Origin: RGIG9041 sp045657265
GTDB lineage: Bacteria > Bacillota > Clostridia > Oscillospirales > QAKW01
Direction: 5' to 3'
NCBI GenBank assembly: GCA_045657265.1
Contig: JAZOSU010000005.1
Span: forward strand, 1-55,612
DNA length: 55,612 nt
Part shown: in pieces, positions 15,985 to 24,494 of the stretch
Numbering within the stretch: position 1 is the first letter of the stretch
Layout: each line of letters opens with the position of its first letter
Program-made: the position numbers and the translations under genes
Notes under the pieces: model-generated
Told to the model about the DNA's origin: nothing
Seen by the model: only the letters and a program-made list of their open reading frames with translations
Database searches by the model: none

Positions 15985-16013
15985 ATATTAAATGATTATT
16001 CACAATTTGTCAA
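15985..16013 (-). promoter_or_regulatory. promoter of the NhaC antiporter gene
   Basis: On the minus strand TTGACA (16008-16013) and TAATAT (15985-15990) are separated by exactly 17 bp. Confidence 0.75.
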
Positions 16014-16108
16014 TAATTGTAGTTTACTTTTAGGCTGTTAGTATATATAATTAAGACAAAAGTAGTTGATAAGAATCTTGCAAAAAGAAGATTCTGTCCT
16101 TACATTGA

Positions 16109-16330
16109 ATTGTTTTGGACAGATTAAAAGCTCTGCACATATACGACAGTAGCTGTGTACAGGATGACCATTTCGTGACTGAAATTGGAACTATTGACCG
16201 GAACGATTTTATAGAAGGTCTTCGAGCTATAAATTACAGAGGTCACATTAATTTTGAACGAGACCCCGAACCAAACGCAAGAGATCTTGTGAGATACTGT
16301 AAGAAAATGATAGAGAGAATTTGTAAATGA
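16109..16330 (+). pseudogene. C-terminal remnant of a sugar phosphate isomerase/epimerase
   Basis: The frame reads LKALHIYDSSCVQDDHFVTE, then IGTIDRNDFIEGLRAINYRG, then HINFER. This is the end of a xylose-isomerase-like TIM barrel (the KALHIxD and GxINFE strands). A complete protein has about 270-280 residues; here about 73 remain, behind a TGA at 16106-16108, without a ribosome binding site. Its TGA overlaps the ATG of the AlaX gene (ATGA), so the two were once a translationally coupled pair. It is probably untranslated now, unless the TTG at 16115 is used. Confidence 0.6.
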
Positions 16331-17466
16331 CAATAAAATTATACGACGAGAATTCATACTTAAAAGATTTTGAGGCAAACGTAGTTGACTGCAGAGAATA
16401 CAAAGACGGATACAGAATAATTCTTGATAAAACAGCTTTTTTTCCTACTGAAGGCGGTCAGTACTTCGATCAGGGCAAAATTGCAAATATGCCTGTAACT
16501 GATGTGTTTTTAGAAGGCGATGACGTTGTACACGTTGTTCCGTATCCTGCCTGTGGTATGTGCAAATGCGAAATTGATTTTGACAAACGTTTTGATAAAA
16601 TGCAGCAGCATACAGGCGAACACATTGTTTGCGGTATTGTGCATAAACTGTATGGCTATGAAAACGTTGGATTTCATTTGGGGGACGATGACGTCACTTT
16701 TGATTTTGACGGGTATCTTAGCTGGGATCAGCTTTATGAGATAGAGCTTCTTGCCAACAAAGCGGTAACCGACAACAGAAAAGTTATGGCATACTACCCC
16801 GAAAATCCCGAAAGTTTAATTTACAGGTCAAAGCTTGAAATAAGCGAAAATCTTCGCATTGTAGAAATAGACGGTATTGATATGTGCGCCTGTTGCGCTC
16901 CGCACGTTAAGGAAACAGGTGAGGTGGGATATATAAAATTTACCGATGCATATAGTTACAAAGGCGGCGTGCGAATACATCTTGCCTGTGGACAAAGGGC
17001 TGTGAAATATGCACAGACTGTAAGACAAAATGCCGTATACATTGCAAAAGAACTTTCTGCAAAGCCTGATAACGTAGCTGAATTTTTTAAAAAATATCAA
17101 CAGGATATTGCAAACCTCAGAACATCTTTAAGCAATGTAAAAAAAGACCTGATTACCATCAAAGCCAAATCTGTTGAAAATCAGGAAAATATCATTTTAT
17201 TTGAAGATGATATAGATGCTAAGCTTTTGCAGAAATTTGTTGGTGAGCTTGAGGATAAGTACAGGGGAATCTGTGCCGTTTTTTGCGGTGATGATCAAAG
17301 CGGATACAACTATGTAATTGCTTCAAAAAACAAAAACTTACGTGATTTTATAAAAGAGTTCAACGCTGTACTTTCAGGAAAAGGCGGTGGCTCGTCTCAG
17401 ATGGTGCAAGGTACGTTACGCGCCTTGAAATCTGAAATCATAGAGTATTTAATCAAAGAGGCATAG
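16327..17466 (+). CDS. alanyl-tRNA editing protein AlaX, long form
   Basis: A 379-residue stand-alone editing protein that removes wrongly attached serine or glycine from tRNA-Ala. Zinc-site motifs are H95-TGE-H99 (QQHTGEHIVCG) and C189-xxx-H193 (CACCAPH). The first part, DKTAFFPTEGGQYFDQGKI, is the AlaRS-type second domain. The C-terminal part ends in GKGGGSSQMVQGTLRA, the DHHA1-like tail of the long (AlaX-L) class. The ATG overlaps the stop of a decayed isomerase fragment, and there is no strong ribosome binding site of its own (GAGAG only), so its expression may have changed when the upstream gene decayed. Confidence 0.9.
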   Translation: MTIKLYDENSYLKDFEANVVDCREYKDGYRIILDKTAFFPTEGGQYFDQGKIANMPVTDVFLEGDDVVHVVPYPACGMCKCEIDFDKRFDKMQQHTGEHIVCGIVHKLYGYENVGFHLGDDDVTFDFDGYLSWDQLYEIELLANKAVTDNRKVMAYYPENPESLIYRSKLEISENLRIVEIDGIDMCACCAPHVKETGEVGYIKFTDAYSYKGGVRIHLACGQRAVKYAQTVRQNAVYIAKELSAKPDNVAEFFKKYQQDIANLRTSLSNVKKDLITIKAKSVENQENIILFEDDIDAKLLQKFVGELEDKYRGICAVFCGDDQSGYNYVIASKNKNLRDFIKEFNAVLSGKGGGSSQMVQGTLRALKSEIIEYLIKEA

Positions 17467-17658
17467 TTAACAAACAGCCAAATTCTTATTTATCGGTGAG
17501 TTAATTATATCATATTCCACTACAAGTATATATACTATGCATTATGAGTGGTATTGGTGAGAGGGGTGTAGGGGTACGCCCTTGCCACAGCGAACTAAAT
17601 TATTGAAAGCAATATTAAGAAATGTTATAGTAAATAAAAACTTAGTAGAAATTAGTGC

Positions 17659-17676
17659 CTCCCTCTGACGAGGGAG
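17659..17676. repeat. small inverted repeat in a gene-free stretch
   Basis: CTCCCTC-tgac-GAGGGAG is a perfect 7-bp hairpin without a T run. It sits in the 230-bp gap between the AlaX gene and the phosphatase gene, next to a G-rich patch at 17558-17580. It resembles the ends of short intergenic repeats common in gut Clostridia, but only one copy is in the window. Confidence 0.35.
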
Positions 17677-17703
17677 CCAAAGACTTTTGAAAGGAATATG
17701 TAT

Positions 17704-18168
17704 ATGATTAAAATAATGTTTGTCTGCCACGGCAATATTTGCCGCTCACCAATGGCGGAGTTTGTTTTTAAAAGAATGCTCGGACAAAACGGTATGTCAG
17801 AGAAAGTATATGTTGCATCAAGTGCAACAAGTACCGAGGAAATATACAGCGGTATAGGTAATCCTGTATATCCTCCTGCCAAAAGGGAACTTGCAAAACA
17901 CGGAATAAACTGCGATGGAAAAAGAGCAGTTCAGCTTATAAAATCCGATTATGATAAATACGATATGTTTATATGTATGGACAGTAACAATATGCGTAAT
18001 ATAATGAGAATCTTCGGTTCGGATATTCAACATAAAGTTTCAAAACTAAACGAGTCCGACGTGGCTGACCCGTGGTATTCGGGAGATTTTGAAACAACGT
18101 ATAATGACATTTATTCAGGATGCGAAAAACTTTTAGAGCAAATAAAAAAAGGTTTGTCAGATTTATAA
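17704..18168 (+). CDS. low-molecular-weight protein-tyrosine phosphatase
   Basis: A 154-residue protein. The P-loop C8-HGNIC-R14-SP (VCHGNICRSPMAE) is the CX5R active site, and DPWYSGDFETTY near the C-terminus carries the general-acid aspartate. The enzyme removes phosphate from protein tyrosines; in Gram-positive bacteria it often acts on capsule or spore regulation. I chose the ATG at 17704, which is 8 bp after AAGGA; the ATG at 17698 is too close. It stands alone and has its own terminator. Family length is 150-160, so it is complete. Confidence 0.92.
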   Translation: MIKIMFVCHGNICRSPMAEFVFKRMLGQNGMSEKVYVASSATSTEEIYSGIGNPVYPPAKRELAKHGINCDGKRAVQLIKSDYDKYDMFICMDSNNMRNIMRIFGSDIQHKVSKLNESDVADPWYSGDFETTYNDIYSGCEKLLEQIKKGLSDL

Positions 18169-18186
18169 ATCTGACAAACCTTTTTT
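18144..18186. terminator. bidirectional terminator between the phosphatase gene and the P-type ATPase gene
   Basis: A perfect 20-bp stem (AAAAAAGGTTTGTCAGATTT and complement) with a 3-nt loop and A/T runs on both sides, between two convergent genes. Confidence 0.9.
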
Positions 18187-18190
18187 AAAA

Positions 18191-20803
18191 TTATTTCTTT
18201 TTAATAAGACCGATAGCTTTTGAAAATTCCATCACAACAAACGGAACAAGTACAAGACCAACGCAGATGAGATACTGAACAGGTGTAAGAAGTACAAGGT
18301 CAAAAGCAATTCTTGCAGGAGTGAATAAAACTAAAGCAACAAGAAGTGTTGAAGAAAGAGCAGCAAGGTTTAATTTCTTGTTGGTGAAAGGACCGATGTA
18401 GAAGAGAGAATGTTCTGAACGCATATTGAATGCCTGAACAACCTGAGAAAGAGCAAGAACGATAAATGCCATTGTCTGTCCGTGCTGCATATTTGTATCT
18501 ATGCCTTTCCAACCGAGCCAGAAAGCAATAAGTGATAAAGCGCCAAACATAAATCCCTGAAGTACAACACGTATTCCAAGACCGCCGGCAAAAATACCTT
18601 CGTTTTTGGGTTTGGGCGGAACGTCCATAATGTCTTTTTCAACAGCTTCCATACCAAGAGCAATTGCGGGAAGTGAATCGGTTACAAGGTTAATCCATAA
18701 AAGTTGCATAGAAAGAAGTGGAGTTCTGTGCCATAAAAGCATAGCGCAGAATACAGTGATAACTTCACCTATGTTTGTACCGAGTAAGAAACCAACTACC
18801 TTTTTGATGTTGGCATAAATGCCACGTCCTTCGCGAACAGCTTCAACGATAGTTGCAAAGTTGTCATCGGTAAGGGTCATATCAGCGGCGCCTTTAGCAA
18901 CGTCTGTACCTGTAATACCCATAGCACAACCGATATCAGCAGCTTTAAGTGCAGGAGCATCGTTTACGCCGTCACCGGTCATTGAAACAACCTGTTCTTT
19001 ATGCTGCCAAGCTTTAACTATTCTGATTTTGTTTTCAGGTGAAACTCTTGCGTAAACAGAAATGTTTTCAACTTGAGCATATAACTCTTCGTCGCTCATA
19101 GCATCAAGCTCCAAACCTGTAACTGAGCGATCGCCTTCCTGGAAAATGCCTAATTCTTTTGCAATTGCAGTTGCTGTTACAACGTGGTCGCCTGTTATCA
19201 TAACAGGTTTGATACCTGCTCTGCGGCAAAGAGCAACAGCGTCTTTAGCTTCAGGTCTTGGCGGATCTATCATACCTACAAGCCCCATAAATATAAGGTC
19301 TTTTTCAAGCTCATCAGGTGTTGGATTTTCAGGTACGGTATCAATTTCTTTGTATGCTACTGCAAGAACACGAAGAGCATCTTTACTCATAGTCTCATTG
19401 GTGTCTTTTGCAGTTTCGATGTCACCTGAAATGCAGCGTGATGCCATAACGTCAAACGCACCTTTAACAATAACAATGTTCTTGCCGTTTATTTTGTTTA
19501 CGGTAGACATAAGCTTTCTGTCAGAGTCAAAGGGGATTTCAGCAAGTCTGGGAGATTGCTCATTTATAGCATCTTTCTCCATGCCGTTTTTGTGAGCTGC
19601 AACAATAATTGCAGTTTCTGTAGGATCACCAATGTGTTCTTCTTTTCCGTCTTCGAAAATAACTGAACCGTCACAGCATAAAGCGGCATATTTGAGTATT
19701 TCTTTTATTTCATCGGAACAGTTTTCTGTTATGTTTTCGATAGCTTTGCCGTCAGCATATGCTTTGACAAGAGTCATTCTGTTCTGTGTAAGAGTACCTG
19801 TTTTATCAGAACATATAATTGAAGCTGAACCGAGGGTTTCAACTGCAGGAAGTTTTCTGATAAGAGCGTTGCGTTTAACCATTCTCTGAACGCCTATAGA
19901 AAGTACGATAGTTACAATCGCAGGAAGACCTTCCGGAATAGCAGATACTGCAAGAGATACAGATGTCATAAATATCTCAAGAGCGGGTATGCTGTTCAAA
20001 AGACCGATAATGAATATGACACCGCAAGCGGCAAGAGCAACGATACCGAGTATTTTACCAAGGTCTGCAAGTTTTTTCTGGAGAGGTGTCTGAGTTTCGC
20101 TTTCACCTTCAAGAAGGTTTGCGATTTTACCCATTTCAGTATCCATACCTGTAGCAGTAACAACAGCGGTAGCAGTTCCGTATGTGATACTGCATCCTGA
20201 GAATACCATGTTGCTTCTGTCACCGATAGGAGCATTTTCTTCTATTTCAAGTTCTGCATCTTTTTCAGAGGGAACAGATTCACCTGTAAGAGCAGATTCT
20301 TCTGATTTAAGACTTACGCTTTTAATAAGTCTTGCATCGGCAGGAATAAAATCACCTGCTTCAAGGCGAATGATATCACCGGGAACAAGCTCAGATGCCT
20401 GAAGGATTTTTTCCTGACCGTTTCTGATTACTCTTGCGTGTGGTGCGGACATATTTTTAAGAGCATCAAGAGCTTTTTCTGCTTTACCTTCCTGATATAC
20501 GCCCATAACAGCATTCAGGATTACAATAAGAAGAATAAGAGCGGGTTCAAAAAGTTCGCCCCAGTTTTTCTCAGCACAGACAATAACAAACGAAACTATA
20601 GCTGCCGCTATAAGAATAAGTATCATTACGTCCTTAAACTGATCCATAAAACGCTGGAATGTTGATTTTTTCTTCTTTTCGCGAAGCTTGTTTTCACCGT
20701 ATTTCTCAGTAAGTTCTTTAACCTGTGAATCGGTAAGACCTTGAGTTTCGTTGGTAGAAAACATCTTCAGAACTTGTTCTTTACTTTGATTGTGAGCTGA
20801 CAA
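18191..20803 (-). CDS. P2-type cation ATPase under Mn2+ riboswitch control, probable Mn2+ exporter
   Basis: An 870-residue P-type ATPase of the Ca2+ (SERCA-like) group with N-terminal cation-ATPase domain, ALTGESVPSEK, SAIPEGLPAIVTIVLSIGV, ICSDKTGTLTQNRM, MTGDGVNDAPALKAADIGCA and a C-terminal block of four or more helices. By homology alone it would be called calcium-transporting. However, its mRNA leader is a yybP-ykoY (manganese) riboswitch, and related ATPases behind this riboswitch (for example YoaB of Lactococcus) export Mn2+, so manganese efflux is the better call. The start is a TTG at 20803 with GGAGG 9 bp upstream. Confidence 0.88.
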   Translation of the reverse strand: MSAHNQSKEQVLKMFSTNETQGLTDSQVKELTEKYGENKLREKKKKSTFQRFMDQFKDVMILILIAAAIVSFVIVCAEKNWGELFEPALILLIVILNAVMGVYQEGKAEKALDALKNMSAPHARVIRNGQEKILQASELVPGDIIRLEAGDFIPADARLIKSVSLKSEESALTGESVPSEKDAELEIEENAPIGDRSNMVFSGCSITYGTATAVVTATGMDTEMGKIANLLEGESETQTPLQKKLADLGKILGIVALAACGVIFIIGLLNSIPALEIFMTSVSLAVSAIPEGLPAIVTIVLSIGVQRMVKRNALIRKLPAVETLGSASIICSDKTGTLTQNRMTLVKAYADGKAIENITENCSDEIKEILKYAALCCDGSVIFEDGKEEHIGDPTETAIIVAAHKNGMEKDAINEQSPRLAEIPFDSDRKLMSTVNKINGKNIVIVKGAFDVMASRCISGDIETAKDTNETMSKDALRVLAVAYKEIDTVPENPTPDELEKDLIFMGLVGMIDPPRPEAKDAVALCRRAGIKPVMITGDHVVTATAIAKELGIFQEGDRSVTGLELDAMSDEELYAQVENISVYARVSPENKIRIVKAWQHKEQVVSMTGDGVNDAPALKAADIGCAMGITGTDVAKGAADMTLTDDNFATIVEAVREGRGIYANIKKVVGFLLGTNIGEVITVFCAMLLWHRTPLLSMQLLWINLVTDSLPAIALGMEAVEKDIMDVPPKPKNEGIFAGGLGIRVVLQGFMFGALSLIAFWLGWKGIDTNMQHGQTMAFIVLALSQVVQAFNMRSEHSLFYIGPFTNKKLNLAALSSTLLVALVLFTPARIAFDLVLLTPVQYLICVGLVLVPFVVMEFSKAIGLIKKK

Positions 20804-20825
20804 TTGTTTTTTCCTCCGTTAATAA

Positions 20826-20863
20826 AAAAATAAAACCAAGTACCTGAAAACTATACTTGGTTT
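20826..20863 (-). terminator. terminator of the Mn2+ riboswitch expression platform
   Basis: On the minus strand AAACCAAGTA and TACTTGGTTT form a 10-bp stem with an 11-nt loop, followed by TTTTATTTTTTTATT. It lies between the aptamer and the ATPase start codon; Mn2+ binding is expected to prevent its formation. Confidence 0.8.
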
Positions 20864-20878
20864 AAATATATATCAATA

Positions 20879-21000
20879 GGGATACACCACGCATAGCTTG
20901 TCAAGTTATACATGAGTCTTGCAATTTAAAGCAAAGCCAGACTGATGAATCAGCCAGGATGTTGACTTTTCTACGGAAACTCCGTTTGCTACTCCCTCAT
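20879..21000 (-). promoter_or_regulatory. yybP-ykoY manganese riboswitch aptamer
   Basis: Read on the minus strand the leader has GAGGGAGTAGC, then GTCAACATCCTGGC, then AGTCTGGCTTTGC and GCAAGACTCATG. These are the conserved parts of the yybP-ykoY aptamer: the GGGAGUAG box, the GUCAACA(U/C) hairpin and the GCAAGAC strand of the three-way junction. This class senses Mn2+ and turns on export genes. A consensus promoter lies directly upstream and a terminator hairpin downstream, so regulation is by transcription read-through. Confidence 0.88.
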
Positions 21001-21010
21001 ATTTTAAAGT

Positions 21011-21039
21011 AATATACCATATTTTTTCAGTTTTGTCAA
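21011..21039 (-). promoter_or_regulatory. promoter of the riboswitch-ATPase transcript
   Basis: On the minus strand TTGACA (21034-21039) and TATATT (21011-21016) are 17 bp apart. Confidence 0.8.
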
Positions 21040-21137
21040 CAACCTATGGTTGAATTGACATAGAATGTATATTATTGTATAATGTTAATGATTATTATAT
21101 GCCAAATCAGGTATATATGAAAGGAAAAATAATTATT

Positions 21138-23201
21138 ATGGATGCAAAATATCAAGCGTTGTTTACTCCTTGGAAAATAGGAAACGTTGAAATCAAAAAC
21201 AGAATAGTACTTTGTCCTATGGGCGGAACTTCTCTGTTTGGATGGATGGAACATACAGGAAACCATTTTGATAAAGAAGCTGCAAAATTCTTTCTTGAAA
21301 AAGCGAATAATAATGTAGGTCTTCTTATAACAGGTATCGCTCCAATCCGCAGTACCTTTATGAACCAATGGTTGTATCAAAACAAGAAAATGTTTGAAGA
21401 GCTTAAAGATTTTATGGAGCAGATACATAAAACAGGAGCAAAACTGTTTATTCAGCTGACTGCAGGAATGGGTCGCTCCTGGGCAGTGCCCACTCCTCTT
21501 GTAATGATTCATAATACGCCTGTTTTAAGAGATATAATCAAACCTATTATAAATATACCATATCAGTCTGCAAGTCCCTCAGAACTTCCTTCACGTTGGT
21601 CTGATAAAATGACTTGCCGTGCAATGACTGTGAAAGAAATAGAAGAAATAATAGATGCTTTTGCCAAAACCGCAAAACTTTGTATGGAGGCAGGAGTTGA
21701 CGGTGTTGAGGTACACGCGGTACACGAGGGTTATCTTCTTGACCAGTTTACTTTGAAATATACTAATAAACGTACAGACGAGTATGGGGGAAGCTTTGAA
21801 AACCGATATCGTTTTCCTGTTCAGATTGTAAAAGCTATAAAAGAAAGCTGTGGACAGGATTACCCTGTATCCCTCCGTTATTCAGTAGAATCAAAAGTAA
21901 AAGATTTCTGTGTAGGTGCTGTTCCAGGAGAAAAATATACTGAAATAGGCAGGGATATGCAGGAAAGTGAAAAGGCAGCAAAATATCTGCAGGATGCAGG
22001 ATATGATATGCTCAATGCGGATAACGGTACGTACGATTCGTGGTACTGGGCTCATCCGCCTATGTATATGCCTCAGAACTGTAACCTTGAAGACGTTGCA
22101 CATATTAAAAAATTTGTTGATATTCCCGTTGTATGCGCAGGTAGAATGGAGCCTGACGTTGGCGCAAAGGCGGTAGAAGAAGGACTTATAGACGGCGTAG
22201 GTATTGCAAGACAGTTCCTTGCGGATTCTCAGTGGGTGACAAAACTTATTGAAGACAGACTTGAAGATATACGTCCATGTATATGCTGTCATAATGCTTG
22301 TTTCAATATGGCTCATTATAAAGGTGTTGCAAATGCTCAGTCTATATACGATGCAAGTCATATTGCAAGATGCGCTCTTGATCCGACTGTTATGCAGTCA
22401 GATAAATATAAACTTGAAAAAGCTAAAAATATTAAAAAAGTCGCAGTTATAGGCGGCGGTATCGGCGGTATGGAAGCAGCTATCGTTCTTGCAAAACGCG
22501 GACATAAGGTTACTCTTTATGAAAAGAGCGACGTTCTCGGCGGTGTATTCATTGCCGCAGCTGCACCTTCTTTTAAAGAAAAAGACAGAGACCTTATCGC
22601 GTGGTATAACAGAGAAATTAAAAAATATCCCATCGAAATAAAACTTAATACCGAAATAACAGATGTAAAAACTCTTGATGTTGATGAAGTTATCGTGGCG
22701 ACAGGTGCAAAAGCTAATAAAATATCTGTTCCGGGAGCTGAAAAAGCAATAGAAGCATGCGAATATCTTTTAGGAACAAAAGATATTTCGGGAGAAAAAG
22801 TTGCTATTGTAGGTGGCGGACTTACAGGGTGCGAAATAGCATATGATTTGTATCTTAAAGGAAAAACTCCCGTAATTGTGGAAATGAAAAATGACCTTAT
22901 AGTTTCTGATAAAATCTGTCTTGCGAACACAAGCTTTTTGCGTGATTTCTTCGGAGCAAATAAAGTACAGACTTTCCTTGAAACTAAACTTTCACAGATA
23001 ACAGATTCGGGAATTGTTGTTACAGATAAAGCGGGTCAGATATTTGAAATAGAAGCTGACAGCGTAATTCTTTCAACGGGATATAAGAGTGCTCCCGTAG
23101 CTAAAAAATCAAAACACGTTCACGTTATAGGCGATGCTTCAAAAGTAGGTAATCTCCGTACAGTTATATGGCAGGCCTGGGACGTTTGTATGAAAATATA
23201 A
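21138..23201 (+). CDS. NADH:flavin oxidoreductase, 2,4-dienoyl-CoA reductase-like (Old Yellow Enzyme + FAD domain)
   Basis: About 687 residues. An FMN-binding TIM barrel of the Old Yellow Enzyme type comes first (YQALFTPWKIGNVEIKNRIV; HEGYLLDQFTLKYTNKRTDE; GSFENRYRF). An iron-sulfur cluster site follows, with C381, C384 and C388 and a later cysteine in ARCALDP. The C-terminal part has two Rossmann folds, GGGIGGMEAAIVL near 439 and GGGLTGCEIAYDL. This is the layout of 2,4-dienoyl-CoA reductase, BaiCD/BaiH and similar ene-reductases. I start at the ATG at 21138, where homologues begin; an in-frame ATG at 21118 is possible. It lies 15 bp before the aconitase X genes and probably acts on the same substrate. 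Confidence 0.85.
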   Translation: MDAKYQALFTPWKIGNVEIKNRIVLCPMGGTSLFGWMEHTGNHFDKEAAKFFLEKANNNVGLLITGIAPIRSTFMNQWLYQNKKMFEELKDFMEQIHKTGAKLFIQLTAGMGRSWAVPTPLVMIHNTPVLRDIIKPIINIPYQSASPSELPSRWSDKMTCRAMTVKEIEEIIDAFAKTAKLCMEAGVDGVEVHAVHEGYLLDQFTLKYTNKRTDEYGGSFENRYRFPVQIVKAIKESCGQDYPVSLRYSVESKVKDFCVGAVPGEKYTEIGRDMQESEKAAKYLQDAGYDMLNADNGTYDSWYWAHPPMYMPQNCNLEDVAHIKKFVDIPVVCAGRMEPDVGAKAVEEGLIDGVGIARQFLADSQWVTKLIEDRLEDIRPCICCHNACFNMAHYKGVANAQSIYDASHIARCALDPTVMQSDKYKLEKAKNIKKVAVIGGGIGGMEAAIVLAKRGHKVTLYEKSDVLGGVFIAAAAPSFKEKDRDLIAWYNREIKKYPIEIKLNTEITDVKTLDVDEVIVATGAKANKISVPGAEKAIEACEYLLGTKDISGEKVAIVGGGLTGCEIAYDLYLKGKTPVIVEMKNDLIVSDKICLANTSFLRDFFGANKVQTFLETKLSQITDSGIVVTDKAGQIFEIEADSVILSTGYKSAPVAKKSKHVHVIGDASKVGNLRTVIWQAWDVCMKI

Positions 23202-23216
23202 GAAAGGACAGATATT

Positions 23217-24494
23217 ATGATTCTCACAACAGAGCAACAGCAGATACTTGATGGTGCAAAAGGGGAGACACTTGCAAAAGTTATGCAGTCTGTAGTACGC
23301 TACGGTGAACTTTTCGGTGCTACAAAACTTGTGCCTGTTACAAGTAAATATAATCACCTTGTTACTTCTTTCGGTCTTAAAATGATAGGACCTATATATG
23401 ATCTTATGAATCAGCTTATAGAAGCAGGTGCCGTATCATCTCAGAAATTTTCGATGGACCCGAGACCCATTGACCCAAACGTTCCTGCAAACTTTTTACA
23501 AAACCTCATTTTTAATAAATTTATGTATTCCAAACAGGATTTTTACGAAGGTCAGCTTAAAAAACTCGGTCTTATGAATAAAGATGCTTTCACCTGTGCT
23601 TGTTATCTTGACGAAGTTGGAAACAAACCGCAGATGGGAGATGTTCTCAGCTGGTCCGAATCCTCAGCGGTTGCATACGTAAATTCAGTTCTCGGTGCAA
23701 GATGTAACCGTAACTCAGGCATTATAGATATAATGGGTTCAATAGTAGGATTTGTTCCGTATTTTGGTCTTGTAACTGACGAAGGCAGAAAAGCAACCTG
23801 GATAATTGAAATCAATACTACCAAAAAACCTGAAGCACAGCTTCTTGGCTCTGCTATCGGTATGAAAGTTATGGAAGACGTTCCGTATATCAAAGGCCTT
23901 GATAAATGGCTTGGAACAGAGCTTGACGATGCGGCTTGTGCTTATCTTAAAGATTTCGGCGCAGCTACTGCATCCAACGGCGCGGTTGGTCTTTATCACG
24001 TTGAAAATCTTACTCCCGAAGCTAAAGAGCAAGGAAATGCTCTTGTATGTGAAAACGCTAAAGTTTATGTTATAGATGATGCAGAGCTTCAAAGAGTATA
24101 TGACAGTTATCCTGTTATGTGGAAAAATAAAGATGCAAAACCTAAACTTTGTTTTATGGGCTGTCCTCATATGAGTTTCAAACAGCTTTGTGACTGGACA
24201 GATAAAATCGAGAAATCTTTGTCGGAAACATCGAATAAAAAAGTTGTTATACCTACCGTTTTCACAACTGCTCCTGCAGTACTTGCAGAGTTTGAAAAAA
24301 CAGAGTATTTTAACAGACTTAAAAGTATGGGAGTAATAGTATCATATATATGTCCTCTTATGTATATGAATAATCCTCTTTGCGCAAAAATGCCTGTAAT
24401 TACATCTTCAAATAAACTGCGTACATATACAAGCGCACGTTACTATACAGATGATGAAATTTTAGAGCAGATTACAAAAGGGGGTAAAAACTAA
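23217..24494 (+). CDS. aconitase X, catalytic large subunit
   Basis: A 425-residue protein with the signature blocks of the AcnX family: CACYLDEVGNKPQMGDVLSW, SESSAVAYVNSVLGARCNRN, then IVGFVPYFGL and FMGCPHMSFKQL. The cysteines in these blocks hold the iron-sulfur cluster. One substitution is visible: GARCNRN, where many members have GARTNRE. Known AcnX enzymes are dehydratases, for example cis-3-hydroxy-L-proline dehydratase in bacteria and phosphomevalonate dehydratase in archaea; the substrate here is open. A ribosome binding site GAAAGGAC is present. The stop overlaps the start of the small subunit (TAATG), so the two proteins are made together. Confidence 0.9.
   Translation: MILTTEQQQILDGAKGETLAKVMQSVVRYGELFGATKLVPVTSKYNHLVTSFGLKMIGPIYDLMNQLIEAGAVSSQKFSMDPRPIDPNVPANFLQNLIFNKFMYSKQDFYEGQLKKLGLMNKDAFTCACYLDEVGNKPQMGDVLSWSESSAVAYVNSVLGARCNRNSGIIDIMGSIVGFVPYFGLVTDEGRKATWIIEINTTKKPEAQLLGSAIGMKVMEDVPYIKGLDKWLGTELDDAACAYLKDFGAATASNGAVGLYHVENLTPEAKEQGNALVCENAKVYVIDDAELQRVYDSYPVMWKNKDAKPKLCFMGCPHMSFKQLCDWTDKIEKSLSETSNKKVVIPTVFTTAPAVLAEFEKTEYFNRLKSMGVIVSYICPLMYMNNPLCAKMPVITSSNKLRTYTSARYYTDDEILEQITKGGKN

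Noticed and set aside
18191..20803. Annotation simply as calcium-transporting ATPase
   Set aside because: The homology supports it, but the manganese riboswitch in front makes Mn2+ export the more likely role.
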